From CAZVWH01 sp964631175 (GTDB taxonomy: Bacteria; Planctomycetota; Phycisphaerae; Sedimentisphaerales; Anaerobacaceae), in the NCBI GenBank assembly GCA_964631175.1, contig CAZVWH010000012.1, positions 1-44,068 on the forward strand: a DNA stretch of 44,068 nt. The letters are read 5' to 3'. This document shows positions 1-7,508 of the stretch, piece by piece. A program made the position numbers and the translations under genes. The number at the start of each line of letters is the position of its first letter. The first letter of the stretch is position 1. A model generated the notes under the pieces. The model was not told the origin of the DNA. It was given only the letters and a program-made list of their open reading frames with translations, and made no database searches.

Positions 1-101
1 ACGTCGCCAAGGCTGTGGGCGCAATCGCTGAGGGTAGGCTTGATTTCTCCACAGGTCAGGTTATAAATGTCGATGGTGGTTTCCATCTGAGAAGACTTTA
101 A
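1..101 (+). CDS. SDR-family oxidoreductase, C-terminal fragment
   Basis: The window opens inside a gene; its reading frame starts at base 3 and ends with TAA at 99-101. The visible tail ends in GQVINVDGGF followed by a few basic residues. The Gly-Gln-Val-Ile-Asn-Val-Asp-Gly-Gly pattern is the conserved C-terminal end of classical short-chain dehydrogenases/reductases (FabG, gluconate or glucose dehydrogenase types). Only about 32 residues are visible, so the substrate cannot be named. The following KDPG-aldolase-family gene would fit a sugar-acid dehydrogenase, but that is inference from position only. Confidence 0.75.
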   Translation, partial: VAKAVGAIAEGRLDFSTGQVINVDGGFHLRRL

Positions 102-116
102 GAAAAATCCTAATTT

Positions 117-271
117 CTAAATCTGTAACCGTTCACGGGAAAACCGCATTTTTGTCATTGCGAGCGAAGCGAAGCAATCTAAAATCGTACGTTTTTGAGA
201 TTGCTTCGGCCTAAAGGCCTCGCAATGACACAAAAACGCCTTATTTTCTGCGTGAACGGTTACCTAAATCT
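117..271. mobile_element. 139-bp MITE, copy 1, with 8-bp target-site duplication
   Basis: The element itself spans 125-263. It begins GTAACCGTTCACG and ends with the exact inverse, giving 13-bp terminal inverted repeats. It is flanked on both sides by the direct repeat CTAAATCT (117-124 and 264-271). Inside is a second inverted pair, GTCATTGCGAG / CTCGCAATGAC, and a third around AGATTGCTTCG, so the whole unit can fold on itself. It has no coding capacity. The reverse complement of this unit recurs at 35449-35587 with two mismatches by eye. It has landed in a word-type repeat region. Confidence 0.9.
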
Positions 272-406
272 TAATTTCTAAACAATATCAAATTATCAAA
301 ATACAAATGATCAAAACATTTGGAATTTCGGATTTTGATCATTTGGATCCTTCGGCTTAGCTCAGGACAGGTTTGTTTAGGATTTAGGTATTAGAATTTA
401 GAATTT
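264..406. repeat. Family C word hairpin (CTAAATTCTAAA type) with a family B core
   Basis: This AT-rich block is made of variants of words such as CCTAAATTCTAAA, CAAATGATCAAAA and their complements. The left half (taaatcttaatttct, caaatgatcaaaac) pairs imperfectly with the right half (gttttgatcatttgg, aggatttaggtattag). A family B copy (ATCCTTCGGCTTAGCTCAGG) lies at 349-368. The end of the block directly precedes the start of the next gene. A similar block is at 3254-3384. Confidence 0.75.
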
Positions 407-422
407 TGTGGAGCAAGGAATT

Positions 423-1208
423 ATGGATATAAAAAGTACGCTAACAACACTTCTCAGAGATGGTCTTATTCTTGTATTTAATCAGGATAAGCTCGATGTT
501 GTCAAGACAGCCGAGGCACTTATTAAAGCGGGTGTAAATAATGTGGAAGTAACCTGCCGGATAAAAAAACCTCTGGAAAAGCTGACGACTTTGTGCAAGG
601 AGCTTCCGGACTTTGTAGCCGGTGCTGCGAGCTTAATCGACTCACCTGAAATGCTCGATGTTTATAATAAAGCTAATCCGGATGATCCGCTGCCGTCGCT
701 TCAGCAGGTGGCCGATGCCGGTGCTAAATTCCTTGTTTCCGCTGCGAACTTCCGTAACGAAAGCTACAAAAAATTTGCCGGCAAGCTTCCCATGATACCC
801 GGCTGCGGTACGGTTACGGAAATTATTGACCAGTTTTCCAAGGGAGCAAATCTGTGTAAGGTATTCCCAGCTAAACAGCTTGGTGGGCCGGCTTTTGTTA
901 AGGCAGTCGAGCCGGCTATTCACAAGATGATTAGTCTGGTGCCGACCGGCGGGACAAACGCCGATAACATACCTGACTACATTGACGCAGGGGTTCTGGT
1001 CCTGGGCGGTTCATTCAGCATGGTTGAAAAGGTAACGATGAAGAAAATCATCGACGAGCAGGACTACGACCTCTTAGCCAAAGAGCTTACACGGATTAAA
1101 CAATTGATAGACAAGCTGCGGGCGGAAAAATATCCCGACGTCGATTTTGCCGGAGCGTCCCTCGAACAGATAAGTAAAGTAACAGGCAGAAACTTTAATA
1201 TTAATTGA
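423..1208 (+). CDS. KDPG/KHG aldolase family protein
   Basis: This is a class I (Schiff-base) aldolase of the 2-keto-3-deoxy-6-phosphogluconate/4-hydroxy-2-oxoglutarate family, which cleaves 2-keto-3-deoxy sugar acids to pyruvate and an aldehyde. Visible signatures are NNVEVT with the general-base Glu near residue 42, IPGCGTVTEI, CKVFPA with the Schiff-base Lys near 146, PTGGT and a final GGS phosphate-binding turn. At 261 residues it is about 50 longer than E. coli Eda, with a helical C-terminal tail. ATG 423 is preferred because AAGGA sits just upstream; an in-frame GTG at 408 is the alternative. The stop overlaps the next start (TGATG), so it is translationally coupled to the FAD oxidoreductase. 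Family assignment is firm, but the exact substrate is not. Confidence 0.85.
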   Translation: MDIKSTLTTLLRDGLILVFNQDKLDVVKTAEALIKAGVNNVEVTCRIKKPLEKLTTLCKELPDFVAGAASLIDSPEMLDVYNKANPDDPLPSLQQVADAGAKFLVSAANFRNESYKKFAGKLPMIPGCGTVTEIIDQFSKGANLCKVFPAKQLGGPAFVKAVEPAIHKMISLVPTGGTNADNIPDYIDAGVLVLGGSFSMVEKVTMKKIIDEQDYDLLAKELTRIKQLIDKLRAEKYPDVDFAGASLEQISKVTGRNFNIN

Positions 1209-3253
1209 TGAGTATTTGGATTACGAAAACGAAAAAAATAAACAATCAGACCGTTACCTTTCATCGTTTCAACACGGTAGTTGTCGGGGCAGGGGCGGCA
1301 GGAATGAACTGTGCCGTGCACCTGTATGAGTTTATGGAGCAAAAAGGCGTTGACAATCCTCAGGACAAAATTGCCGTAGTAACCGCCGGGCTGGGACTGG
1401 GCGCATCGCGGATGAGCGGCTCCGATAAGCAAACCTACTATAAGATAGGTACAAGTCCGGATGTCCCTGACAGCGCCGAAGATTTCGCCAAGAGTCTAAC
1501 GGCAGGCGGGTGCTGCCACGGCGATTTGGCCTTAGCAGAAGGCATTGGCTCTCTTCGGGAGTTTTATCACCTCGTTCAGGTTGGTGTCCCCTTCCCTCAT
1601 GATTCGATGGGCACATATATTGGCTACAAAACCGATAATGACCCAAACGAACGAGCTACGTCAGCCGGTCCCAAAACGAGCAAATTCATGAGCGAGTGTC
1701 TGCAGAAAGAACTTGAGCGTTACGGCGTTAAGATTCAGGACCAGCAGGAAGTCGCACATCTACTGGCGGTTGGCACTGGCAAATCCAAACGGCTTGTAGG
1801 CGTTGTCACCATAGATAAGAAAAACATCAGCAAATCAAATTACGCTATAAATGTTTTCTTAGGATCAAATATTGTTTTAGCTGCTGGTGGGCCAGGCGAG
1901 CTTTATAAAACTACTGTCTATCCGAGGGGTCAATTAGGTATCCATGGGCTTGCGTTTAAGACAGGTCTGATTGGAGCAAACCTGACCGAATCACAATTCG
2001 GATTGGCCAGCACAAAGTTCCGCTGGAACGTCTCCGGCACATATATGCAGGCGATACCGCGAATCTTCAGCACAGACGCCGACGGCAAAGACGAAAAAGA
2101 ATTTCTGGCCGACATATTCGGCTCAATGAGCAAGATGGCTACGAATATCTTTCTTAAGGGTTATCAATGGCCCTTCGACCCGCAGCGAATCGAGAACCTG
2201 CAATCATCATTGATTGATATTCTGGTATTCAACGAAACACAAAAAGGAAGACGCGTCTTTATGGATTTTCTACATAATCCGCCCGGCAGTGACACAATTG
2301 AAGAGTTTGACATCAATGCACTTGAGCCGGAAGCCAAGGAGTATCTGCAAAAGGCCGGCGCTCTGCAGAAAACGCCCATCGAAAGATTGGCTCACATGAA
2401 TACTCCTGCCATCGAGATTTACAAGGAAAATGGCATAGATTTATATTTGGAATCCCTTGAAATCGCTGTCTGCGCCCAGCATAACAACGGCGGTTTTGCC
2501 GTGAACAACTGGTGGCAGTCCAATATAGTGCAGACTTTTATAATCGGCGAGATGGCCGGCACTCACGGAGTCAAACGCCCGGGCGGCTCCGCCCTCAATG
2601 CCGGCCAAGTGGGCGGTCTGCGAGCGGCGGAATATATTGTAAATGTCTATGGCTATAAGATGGCGGATTATTCGGACAAACAATCCGAGATTGACCGGCA
2701 GCTAAGTGACTTTATAGCCGGCTTTGAGCGGTATAAAAGCTCGACCGGCTTTGATCCTGAGCAGGTGTTGGAAGAAATCCGAAGCCGAATGACCTTGTCG
2801 TCGGGACATATAAGAGAATTGAACGACGCTCAAAAGGCACTTACAGAAGCAGTACAGCTTTACAAAGATATAGGTCAAAAAGGTTTCAATACAAAAATTC
2901 CCGAAGATATAATCACAGCGATACAGGCGGAGCATCTTGCTTTGACCAGCGTTGCATATCTAAAGGCTGTTGTGGAATTACTCCGGCGGGGCAGCGGCTC
3001 ACATGGTTCTCATCTTGTCCTGTCTGAAGACGGCGTTGAGATACATCCCGATGTGATTGATAAAGCCACAGAGAAACCTCTGAAATTTAAATCAGAGAAT
3101 AAATCGTTAAGAAGTTCTATTTTACAGATTGAATACGATGAAGGCGCGCCCGATTTGTTCCGAAGCAGCAGCGCAGGATTAAGGCCGGCACCGAGCGACA
3201 GAAAAGCTTTTGAGCCGGCCTGGCAGGATTATAGAGAAGGAAAAATATACTAA
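1208..3253 (+). CDS. FAD-dependent oxidoreductase, fumarate reductase/SdhA-like
   Basis: The 681-residue protein opens with a dinucleotide-binding motif (VVVGAGAAGMN, about residues 24-34) typical of the succinate dehydrogenase/fumarate reductase flavoprotein superfamily. The later AAGGPGELY and the C-terminal AGTHGVKRPGGSALNAG (about 450-470) match the second and third FAD-contact regions. The region that in true SdhA/FrdA reads DMEFxQFHPT is diverged (NLTESQFGLAST), so fumarate is probably not the substrate. ATG 1208 overlaps the aldolase stop by one base; a TTG one codon earlier is less likely. Pairing with a keto-deoxy-sugar-acid aldolase suggests oxidation of an organic acid or sugar acid, but this is inference. 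The stop codon abuts a palindromic word repeat. Confidence 0.8.
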   Translation: MSIWITKTKKINNQTVTFHRFNTVVVGAGAAGMNCAVHLYEFMEQKGVDNPQDKIAVVTAGLGLGASRMSGSDKQTYYKIGTSPDVPDSAEDFAKSLTAGGCCHGDLALAEGIGSLREFYHLVQVGVPFPHDSMGTYIGYKTDNDPNERATSAGPKTSKFMSECLQKELERYGVKIQDQQEVAHLLAVGTGKSKRLVGVVTIDKKNISKSNYAINVFLGSNIVLAAGGPGELYKTTVYPRGQLGIHGLAFKTGLIGANLTESQFGLASTKFRWNVSGTYMQAIPRIFSTDADGKDEKEFLADIFGSMSKMATNIFLKGYQWPFDPQRIENLQSSLIDILVFNETQKGRRVFMDFLHNPPGSDTIEEFDINALEPEAKEYLQKAGALQKTPIERLAHMNTPAIEIYKENGIDLYLESLEIAVCAQHNNGGFAVNNWWQSNIVQTFIIGEMAGTHGVKRPGGSALNAGQVGGLRAAEYIVNVYGYKMADYSDKQSEIDRQLSDFIAGFERYKSSTGFDPEQVLEEIRSRMTLSSGHIRELNDAQKALTEAVQLYKDIGQKGFNTKIPEDIITAIQAEHLALTSVAYLKAVVELLRRGSGSHGSHLVLSEDGVEIHPDVIDKATEKPLKFKSENKSLRSSILQIEYDEGAPDLFRSSSAGLRPAPSDRKAFEPAWQDYREGKIY

Positions 3254-3384
3254 AATCCTAAGCACTAAATCCTAAATTCTGAACAAATTCAAATGACTAA
3301 AATTCAAAATTCTAAACACCTTATTTATTTGAACATTTGGATTTAAATATTATTTAGTGCTTAGAATTTAGATATTAGGATTTA
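3254..3384. repeat. Family C word hairpin (CCTAAATTCTAA type), copy 2
   Basis: Intergenic block between the FAD oxidoreductase and mtnA. The left arm (aaatcctaagcactaaatcc, then aaattcaaatg) pairs with the right arm (catttggattt, tttagtgcttagaattt, attaggattt) to give a long imperfect hairpin. The stop of the upstream gene lies at its left edge and the next start is eight bases beyond its right edge. It is the same word family as 264-406. Confidence 0.75.
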
Positions 3385-3391
3385 CTTAACT

Positions 3392-4453
3392 ATGATGATT
3401 AAGGCGGTCAAATGGATTGGTGGTGTTGACGGCTTTTTAGAGCTTATAGACCAGCGTCGTCTGCCCATTGAGTTTGCAAAGATTCGGTGCCGCGATATCG
3501 AGCAGCTCTATGAAGCGATAAAAACGCTTGCCGTTCGTGGCGCTCCTGCTATAGGCGTTTCGGCAGCATACGGTCCGGTGTTGGCCCTACAACAATTGAA
3601 AACCGAAAGCACCATTCAGCAGGGTCGTGACGCTGTAGTCAAGGCATGTAAGTATTTAGCATCGGCTCGTCCAACTGCCGTCAATTTGTTCTGGGCACTT
3701 GAGCGAGTTCGGCAAGGAGCTGATAGATTCATTGCTAATCAGCCCAATGCAGCTTTACAGCAATTGCGCGAGATTGTCTTGAAAGAGGCCAATGCTATTT
3801 ATCAGGAAGATGTGGACATGTGCCGACGCATCGGCCAAAATGGTGAAAGATTTATTAAGGACGGCTTTGCTGTTTTGACGCATTGTAACGCAGGCGCACT
3901 TGCGACCGCAGGGCAGGGAACAGCACTATCGGTATTGTTTGAGGCACATAAAAGGGGCAAAAAATTCAAGGTTTATGTAGATGAGACTCGGCCACTATTG
4001 CAGGGTGCCCGGCTGACAACCTGGGAGCTAAAACAAGCCGACATAGGGACGGTGCTTATCTGTGACAATATGGCGGGATGGCTGATGAAACAGGGTAAAA
4101 TCAATGCGGTTATAACCGGCGCCGACCGAATCGCAGCGAATGGTGACACGGCAAATAAGGTCGGCACATATAGCCTGAGTATCCTTGCCTGGCAACATGG
4201 TTTGCCTTTTTATGTCGCGGCTCCAACAAGCACTTTTGATTTTGGTATAAAAAGCGGCGACGAGATTCCTATTGAGCAAAGGGCAGCCGATGAGGTGACA
4301 ATGTTTGCCGGGACATCCGTCGCTGCGGATGGAGTTGGTGTATATAATCCGGCTTTTGATGTTACAGAGGCAAAAAATATTACCGCCATAATTACCGATA
4401 AAGGCGTAATTGAAAATCCCAATATTAATAATATCCGTGAACAATTTAAGTAA
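3392..4453 (+). CDS. mtnA: S-methyl-5-thioribose-1-phosphate isomerase
   Basis: It converts 5-methylthioribose-1-phosphate to 5-methylthioribulose-1-phosphate in the methionine salvage pathway. Family signatures are all present: RGAPAIGVSAAYG near residue 49, THCNAGALATAGQGTA with the catalytic Cys near 165, DETRPLLQGARLTTWEL, and ITGADRIAANGDTANKVGTY with the catalytic Asp near 245. The 353-residue length is normal for MtnA. Homologous eIF2B-like proteins are separated by the THCNAG catalytic site. No other salvage gene is adjacent. The start is ATG 3392 or the next codon ATG 3395, without a clear ribosome site. A family A hairpin pair follows within a few bases of the stop and could act as terminator. 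Confidence 0.95.
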   Translation: MMIKAVKWIGGVDGFLELIDQRRLPIEFAKIRCRDIEQLYEAIKTLAVRGAPAIGVSAAYGPVLALQQLKTESTIQQGRDAVVKACKYLASARPTAVNLFWALERVRQGADRFIANQPNAALQQLREIVLKEANAIYQEDVDMCRRIGQNGERFIKDGFAVLTHCNAGALATAGQGTALSVLFEAHKRGKKFKVYVDETRPLLQGARLTTWELKQADIGTVLICDNMAGWLMKQGKINAVITGADRIAANGDTANKVGTYSLSILAWQHGLPFYVAAPTSTFDFGIKSGDEIPIEQRAADEVTMFAGTSVAADGVGVYNPAFDVTEAKNITAIITDKGVIENPNINNIREQFK

Positions 4454-4456
4454 TTG

Positions 4457-4520
4457 AAAACCCCCCAGTGAAACTGGGGGGCTGAATATTTAGCCCCGCA
4501 ATTTATTGCGGGGTTTTCAG
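4457..4520. repeat. Family A palindromic element (full, two arms)
   Basis: Left arm CCCCCCAGTGAAACTGGGGGG, core CTGAATATTTAG, right arm CCCCGCAATTTATTGCGGGG followed by TTTT. Each arm is a hairpin, and the two arms are joined by a palindromic core, so the whole can extrude as two stems. The right arm plus T-run looks like a Rho-independent terminator for mtnA. Confidence 0.85.
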
Positions 4521-4532
4521 GTTGGCGGTTTT

Positions 4533-5975
4533 ATGGTTATGGTTGAAGCTGCACAAAATTCGAAATTCACCGCCGAATCAGAGCCTTTGCTTCGCTGGCG
4601 GAAACGCAATTCGTATTACTACAAATGGCTGGATAAAATTTATCAATTTGTTGTTCAGCCGAACAGCAGGGTTTTGCACGTCGGCTGTGAATGCGGCGAC
4701 CTCTTGGCTGCTGTAAAACCGGCTTATGGAGTTGGTGTTGATGATGACCCGCAGGCCGTTGAATCGGCTAAATCGCGATTCCCGCATCTTAACTTTTATG
4801 TCGCAGACCCGCATGAATTACATTTGAAGGAGAAATTCGATTATGTCCTTATTTGTAATTCGTTAGGCAGATGGCGTGACATACAGCAGGTGCTGGAGCG
4901 GATTCGTCCGGCAACCGACGAAAACACGCGCATCGTGATAACCTACTACAATTATCTTTGGGAAGGTATCTTGCGGTTAGGCTCGATGCTGCGAATTCGA
5001 CAGCCTTATTCATATCAAAACTGGCTTCCGTCAGAAGACATTGTGAACTTACTGAAGTTGACCGACTTTGATGTTATTCGGACCGATTCTTTTTTGCTGA
5101 TGCCCAAGCGGATTCCGCCGTTAACGACTTTGTGCAATTATTTTCTTTCTCTGCTGCCGGGCTTTCGTTTCTTTAATTTAGTATATCTTGTGGTAGCTCG
5201 TCCCGCTCCTGTTGCCCAGCGTGATGAGGATTTGTCCGTTTCGGTTGTTGTTCCGTGCCGAAATGAGCGTGGCAATGTTGAAGATGCGATAAGACGGATT
5301 CCACAGATGGGCCGGCAGACGGAGATAATCTTTGTTGACGGCAATAGCACAGACGGCACGGCTGAAGAGATAGAATCGCAGATAATAAGACATCCACAGC
5401 GCAATATTCGTTTGGTTCGACAGGGCAGCGGCTTCGGTAAGGCTGATGCAGTGAGAAAAGGCTTCGCAGCAGCCGAAGGTGACGTGCTGGTTATCCAGGA
5501 TGCCGACCTGACGGCTCAGCCTGAGAATTTGCCGAAATTTTTCAGGGCTCTGCGCGACGGCAAGGGCGAGTTTATAAACGGCTCCCGACTTGTCTATCCG
5601 ATGGAAAAACAGGCCATGCGGTTTTTGAATCTCCTTGGAAATAAGTTTTTTGGGGTGCTGTTTAGCTGGCTGCTGGGACAGAGATTCAGAGACACACTCT
5701 GCGGAACAAAAATGATTCGCAAAAAAGACTACGAAAAAATTGAGGCCAACCGTTCTTATTTTGATGATTTCGATCCCTTTGGTGATTTCGACCTTATTTT
5801 CGGAGCAGTCAAGCTTAACCTCAAGGTAGTTGAGGTGCCTGTGACTTATCATGCGAGAACCTATGGCAAAACAAACATCAGCCGATTCAGACACGGCTGG
5901 CTGCTGCTGAAGATGAGCTGGATAGCGTTTAAAAAAATCAAGTGGCTGGGAACCCCCAGTAAAACTGGGGGCTAA
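4533..5975 (+). CDS. Methyltransferase-like / family 2 glycosyltransferase fusion
   Basis: The first about 200 residues form a class I SAM-methyltransferase-like domain (VLHVGCECGD near 47-56, then VGVDDDP). From about residue 235 there is a GT-A glycosyltransferase of family 2, dolichol/polyprenyl-phosphate mannosyltransferase-like: SVVVPCRNERGN, FVDGNSTDGT, QDADLTAQPEN (sugar-nucleotide/metal site near 322). It probably transfers a sugar to a lipid carrier at the inner membrane. ATG 4533 (or ATG 4539) is chosen because an upstream TTG at 4506 lies inside the family A element. The last residues, GTPSKTGG and the stop, are read from the next family A element, so the natural C-terminus was altered by it. 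It begins a cassette of methyltransferases and a membrane glycosyltransferase. Confidence 0.8.
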   Translation: MVMVEAAQNSKFTAESEPLLRWRKRNSYYYKWLDKIYQFVVQPNSRVLHVGCECGDLLAAVKPAYGVGVDDDPQAVESAKSRFPHLNFYVADPHELHLKEKFDYVLICNSLGRWRDIQQVLERIRPATDENTRIVITYYNYLWEGILRLGSMLRIRQPYSYQNWLPSEDIVNLLKLTDFDVIRTDSFLLMPKRIPPLTTLCNYFLSLLPGFRFFNLVYLVVARPAPVAQRDEDLSVSVVVPCRNERGNVEDAIRRIPQMGRQTEIIFVDGNSTDGTAEEIESQIIRHPQRNIRLVRQGSGFGKADAVRKGFAAAEGDVLVIQDADLTAQPENLPKFFRALRDGKGEFINGSRLVYPMEKQAMRFLNLLGNKFFGVLFSWLLGQRFRDTLCGTKMIRKKDYEKIEANRSYFDDFDPFGDFDLIFGAVKLNLKVVEVPVTYHARTYGKTNISRFRHGWLLLKMSWIAFKKIKWLGTPSKTGG

Positions 5976-6006
5976 ATAATATTTAGCCCCGCGTTTTACG
6001 CGGGGT
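5951..6006. repeat. Family A palindromic element (full), overlapping a stop codon
   Basis: Left arm CCCCCAGTAAAACTGGGGG, core CTAAATAATATTTAG, right arm CCCCGCGTTTTACGCGGGG. The left arm encodes the last eight residues of the upstream fusion protein and the TAA of the core ends it. The next gene starts 13 bases after the right arm. Confidence 0.85.
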
Positions 6007-6018
6007 ACTTTCATACAT

Positions 6019-6684
6019 ATGTCAATGACAGATTGCCTACCCAAATTGAAACTGTTGCCATACCGAGAATATGCCGGCGTGGACCGCGACAATCCGCTTC
6101 GATTCTATTTCTGGCCTGTCATTGGCAGGATGTATCGCAGAAGGATAGAGCTGTGTTTGGCTGAATGCACCGGTGGGCAGCGCGTCTTGGAGGTGGGCTT
6201 CGGTGCCGGCGTGACATTTCTGAATCTTCACGAAAGGTATAAAGAAATCTATGGGTTGGACCTGAATGCCTCGGTTGAAGATGTCGCATTCGTATTCAGA
6301 GCAAGACAGATTGAGACGCATTTGCAAAATGGTAGTGTGCTTGCAATGCCTTATCCCGACAATTTTTTTGACACAGTTTTATTGATTAGTGTCCTTGAGC
6401 ATTTAAGGCCTTCTGAGCAGGCTCAGGCCTTTGGCGAGGTTCGCCGGGTTCTAAGACCCGCAGGCCAGGCGATATATGGCGTGCCCATCGAACGCCGCTT
6501 TATGGTGGCGATGTTCCGGCTGTTGGGTTTTAACATTCGTGAGCATCACTTCTCCACACAGAAGGATGTGTTCAATGCCGCCAACGGTGTCTTGGAAAAA
6601 GTAAAAGTTATCCGGATGCAAAGTATCCCTTCGTTCTTCGGACAGGTCTATGAAGTCGGACATTTTATCAAAAACCGTCGATAA
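6019..6684 (+). CDS. Class I SAM-dependent methyltransferase
   Basis: This 221-residue protein has the Rossmann SAM-binding motif VLEVGFGAG (near residue 57), the acidic turn YGLDLNAS that would bind the ribose, and PYPDNFFDTVLLISVLEHL, the motif II/III segment of the Methyltransf_11 group. It probably methylates a small molecule, lipid or glycan; the substrate cannot be read from the sequence. It lies in a same-strand cassette between a methyltransferase-glycosyltransferase fusion and another methyltransferase, each gene separated by a family A element. Confidence 0.85.
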   Translation: MSMTDCLPKLKLLPYREYAGVDRDNPLRFYFWPVIGRMYRRRIELCLAECTGGQRVLEVGFGAGVTFLNLHERYKEIYGLDLNASVEDVAFVFRARQIETHLQNGSVLAMPYPDNFFDTVLLISVLEHLRPSEQAQAFGEVRRVLRPAGQAIYGVPIERRFMVAMFRLLGFNIREHHFSTQKDVFNAANGVLEKVKVIRMQSIPSFFGQVYEVGHFIKNRR

Positions 6685-6698
6685 AATAGTAATGAAGA

Positions 6699-6731
6699 AA
6701 ACCCCCAAATAAATTTGGGGGCTAAATATTT
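6699..6731. repeat. Family A half element
   Basis: A single arm, CCCCCAAATAAATTTGGGGG, followed by the CTAAATATTT half core. It lies between two methyltransferase genes; the next start codon is four bases downstream. Confidence 0.8.
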
Positions 6732-6734
6732 TAT

Positions 6735-7508
6735 ATGAATATCCTTGAATGGCTCAAACAACCTGAAACCAAATATATCAGAGACCTTGACGACCTGGTT
6801 GCTACTTTGCTACATGCCAAGATTATACAGAAAAAGCCGTTTCTCAAAAAATTATATATTGATTTTTACAAGCAATTTGAGCGGGCTATACCTGACTTTG
6901 AGAAGAAGGTTCTTGTTGAGCTTGGCAGCGGTGGTGGCTTTATTAAAGAAGTTATACCCAATGTTATTACATCTGACATCCTTGAGCTGCCGAATGTCGA
7001 TAAGGTCTTCTCGGTTTTGGATATGCCATTTGAAAAGGAAAATGTGGATGCTTTTTTTATGATCGATGTCCTTCATCACGTTACTGAGCCAAGGGCGTTT
7101 TTTACAGAAGCCTTGCGCTGCCTGAAAACAAGTGGTAAAATAATTATGATTGAGCCGGCAAATACGTTATGGTCGAGGTTCATTTATAAGAACTTCCATC
7201 ATGAGCTTTTCGATACGCAGGCCCAATGGGAGATGAAAGAGCATGGGCCGCTTTCACATGGAAATGGTGCACTGCCGTGGATAATCTTTAGTCGTGACCG
7301 TCAGATATTTGAAGAAGAGTTTCCTAAATTGCGAATTGTAAGTATGCGCAACCACACACCAATTCGATATCTGCTCAGCGGCGGTTTGACACTGCGACAA
7401 TTGGTTCCATCATTTACTTATTCGGCTGTTAAAGCTGTTGAATATTTATTGTCCCCGCTTGATAATTTGTTGGGCATGTTTCAAACGATAGAAATGCAAA
7501 AGCGATGA
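6735..7508 (+). CDS. Class I SAM-dependent methyltransferase
   Basis: This 257-residue protein carries the glycine-rich SAM loop VLVELGSGGG near residue 60, a ribose-binding region around TSDILELPNVD, and MIDVLHHVTEPRAFFTEALR, characteristic of the Methyltransf_11/UbiE-like fold. The C-terminal half contains conserved-looking aromatic and His residues (HELFDTQAQWEMKEHG) that may form the substrate pocket. Its stop overlaps the next start (ATGA), indicating coupled expression with the membrane glycosyltransferase-like gene. A lipid-linked sugar or polyketide-like substrate is plausible from context but unproven. Confidence 0.8.
   Translation: MNILEWLKQPETKYIRDLDDLVATLLHAKIIQKKPFLKKLYIDFYKQFERAIPDFEKKVLVELGSGGGFIKEVIPNVITSDILELPNVDKVFSVLDMPFEKENVDAFFMIDVLHHVTEPRAFFTEALRCLKTSGKIIMIEPANTLWSRFIYKNFHHELFDTQAQWEMKEHGPLSHGNGALPWIIFSRDRQIFEEEFPKLRIVSMRNHTPIRYLLSGGLTLRQLVPSFTYSAVKAVEYLLSPLDNLLGMFQTIEMQKR

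Noticed and set aside
5178..6092. A 304-codon minus-strand frame
   Set aside because: It is antisense to the GT2 domain, which has clear motifs on the plus strand, and it runs through a family A element; no protein family is recognisable in it.
4457..6731. CRISPR array from the recurring hairpins
   Set aside because: The repeats are spaced by whole genes, differ in arm sequence and have no uniform spacers or cas genes.
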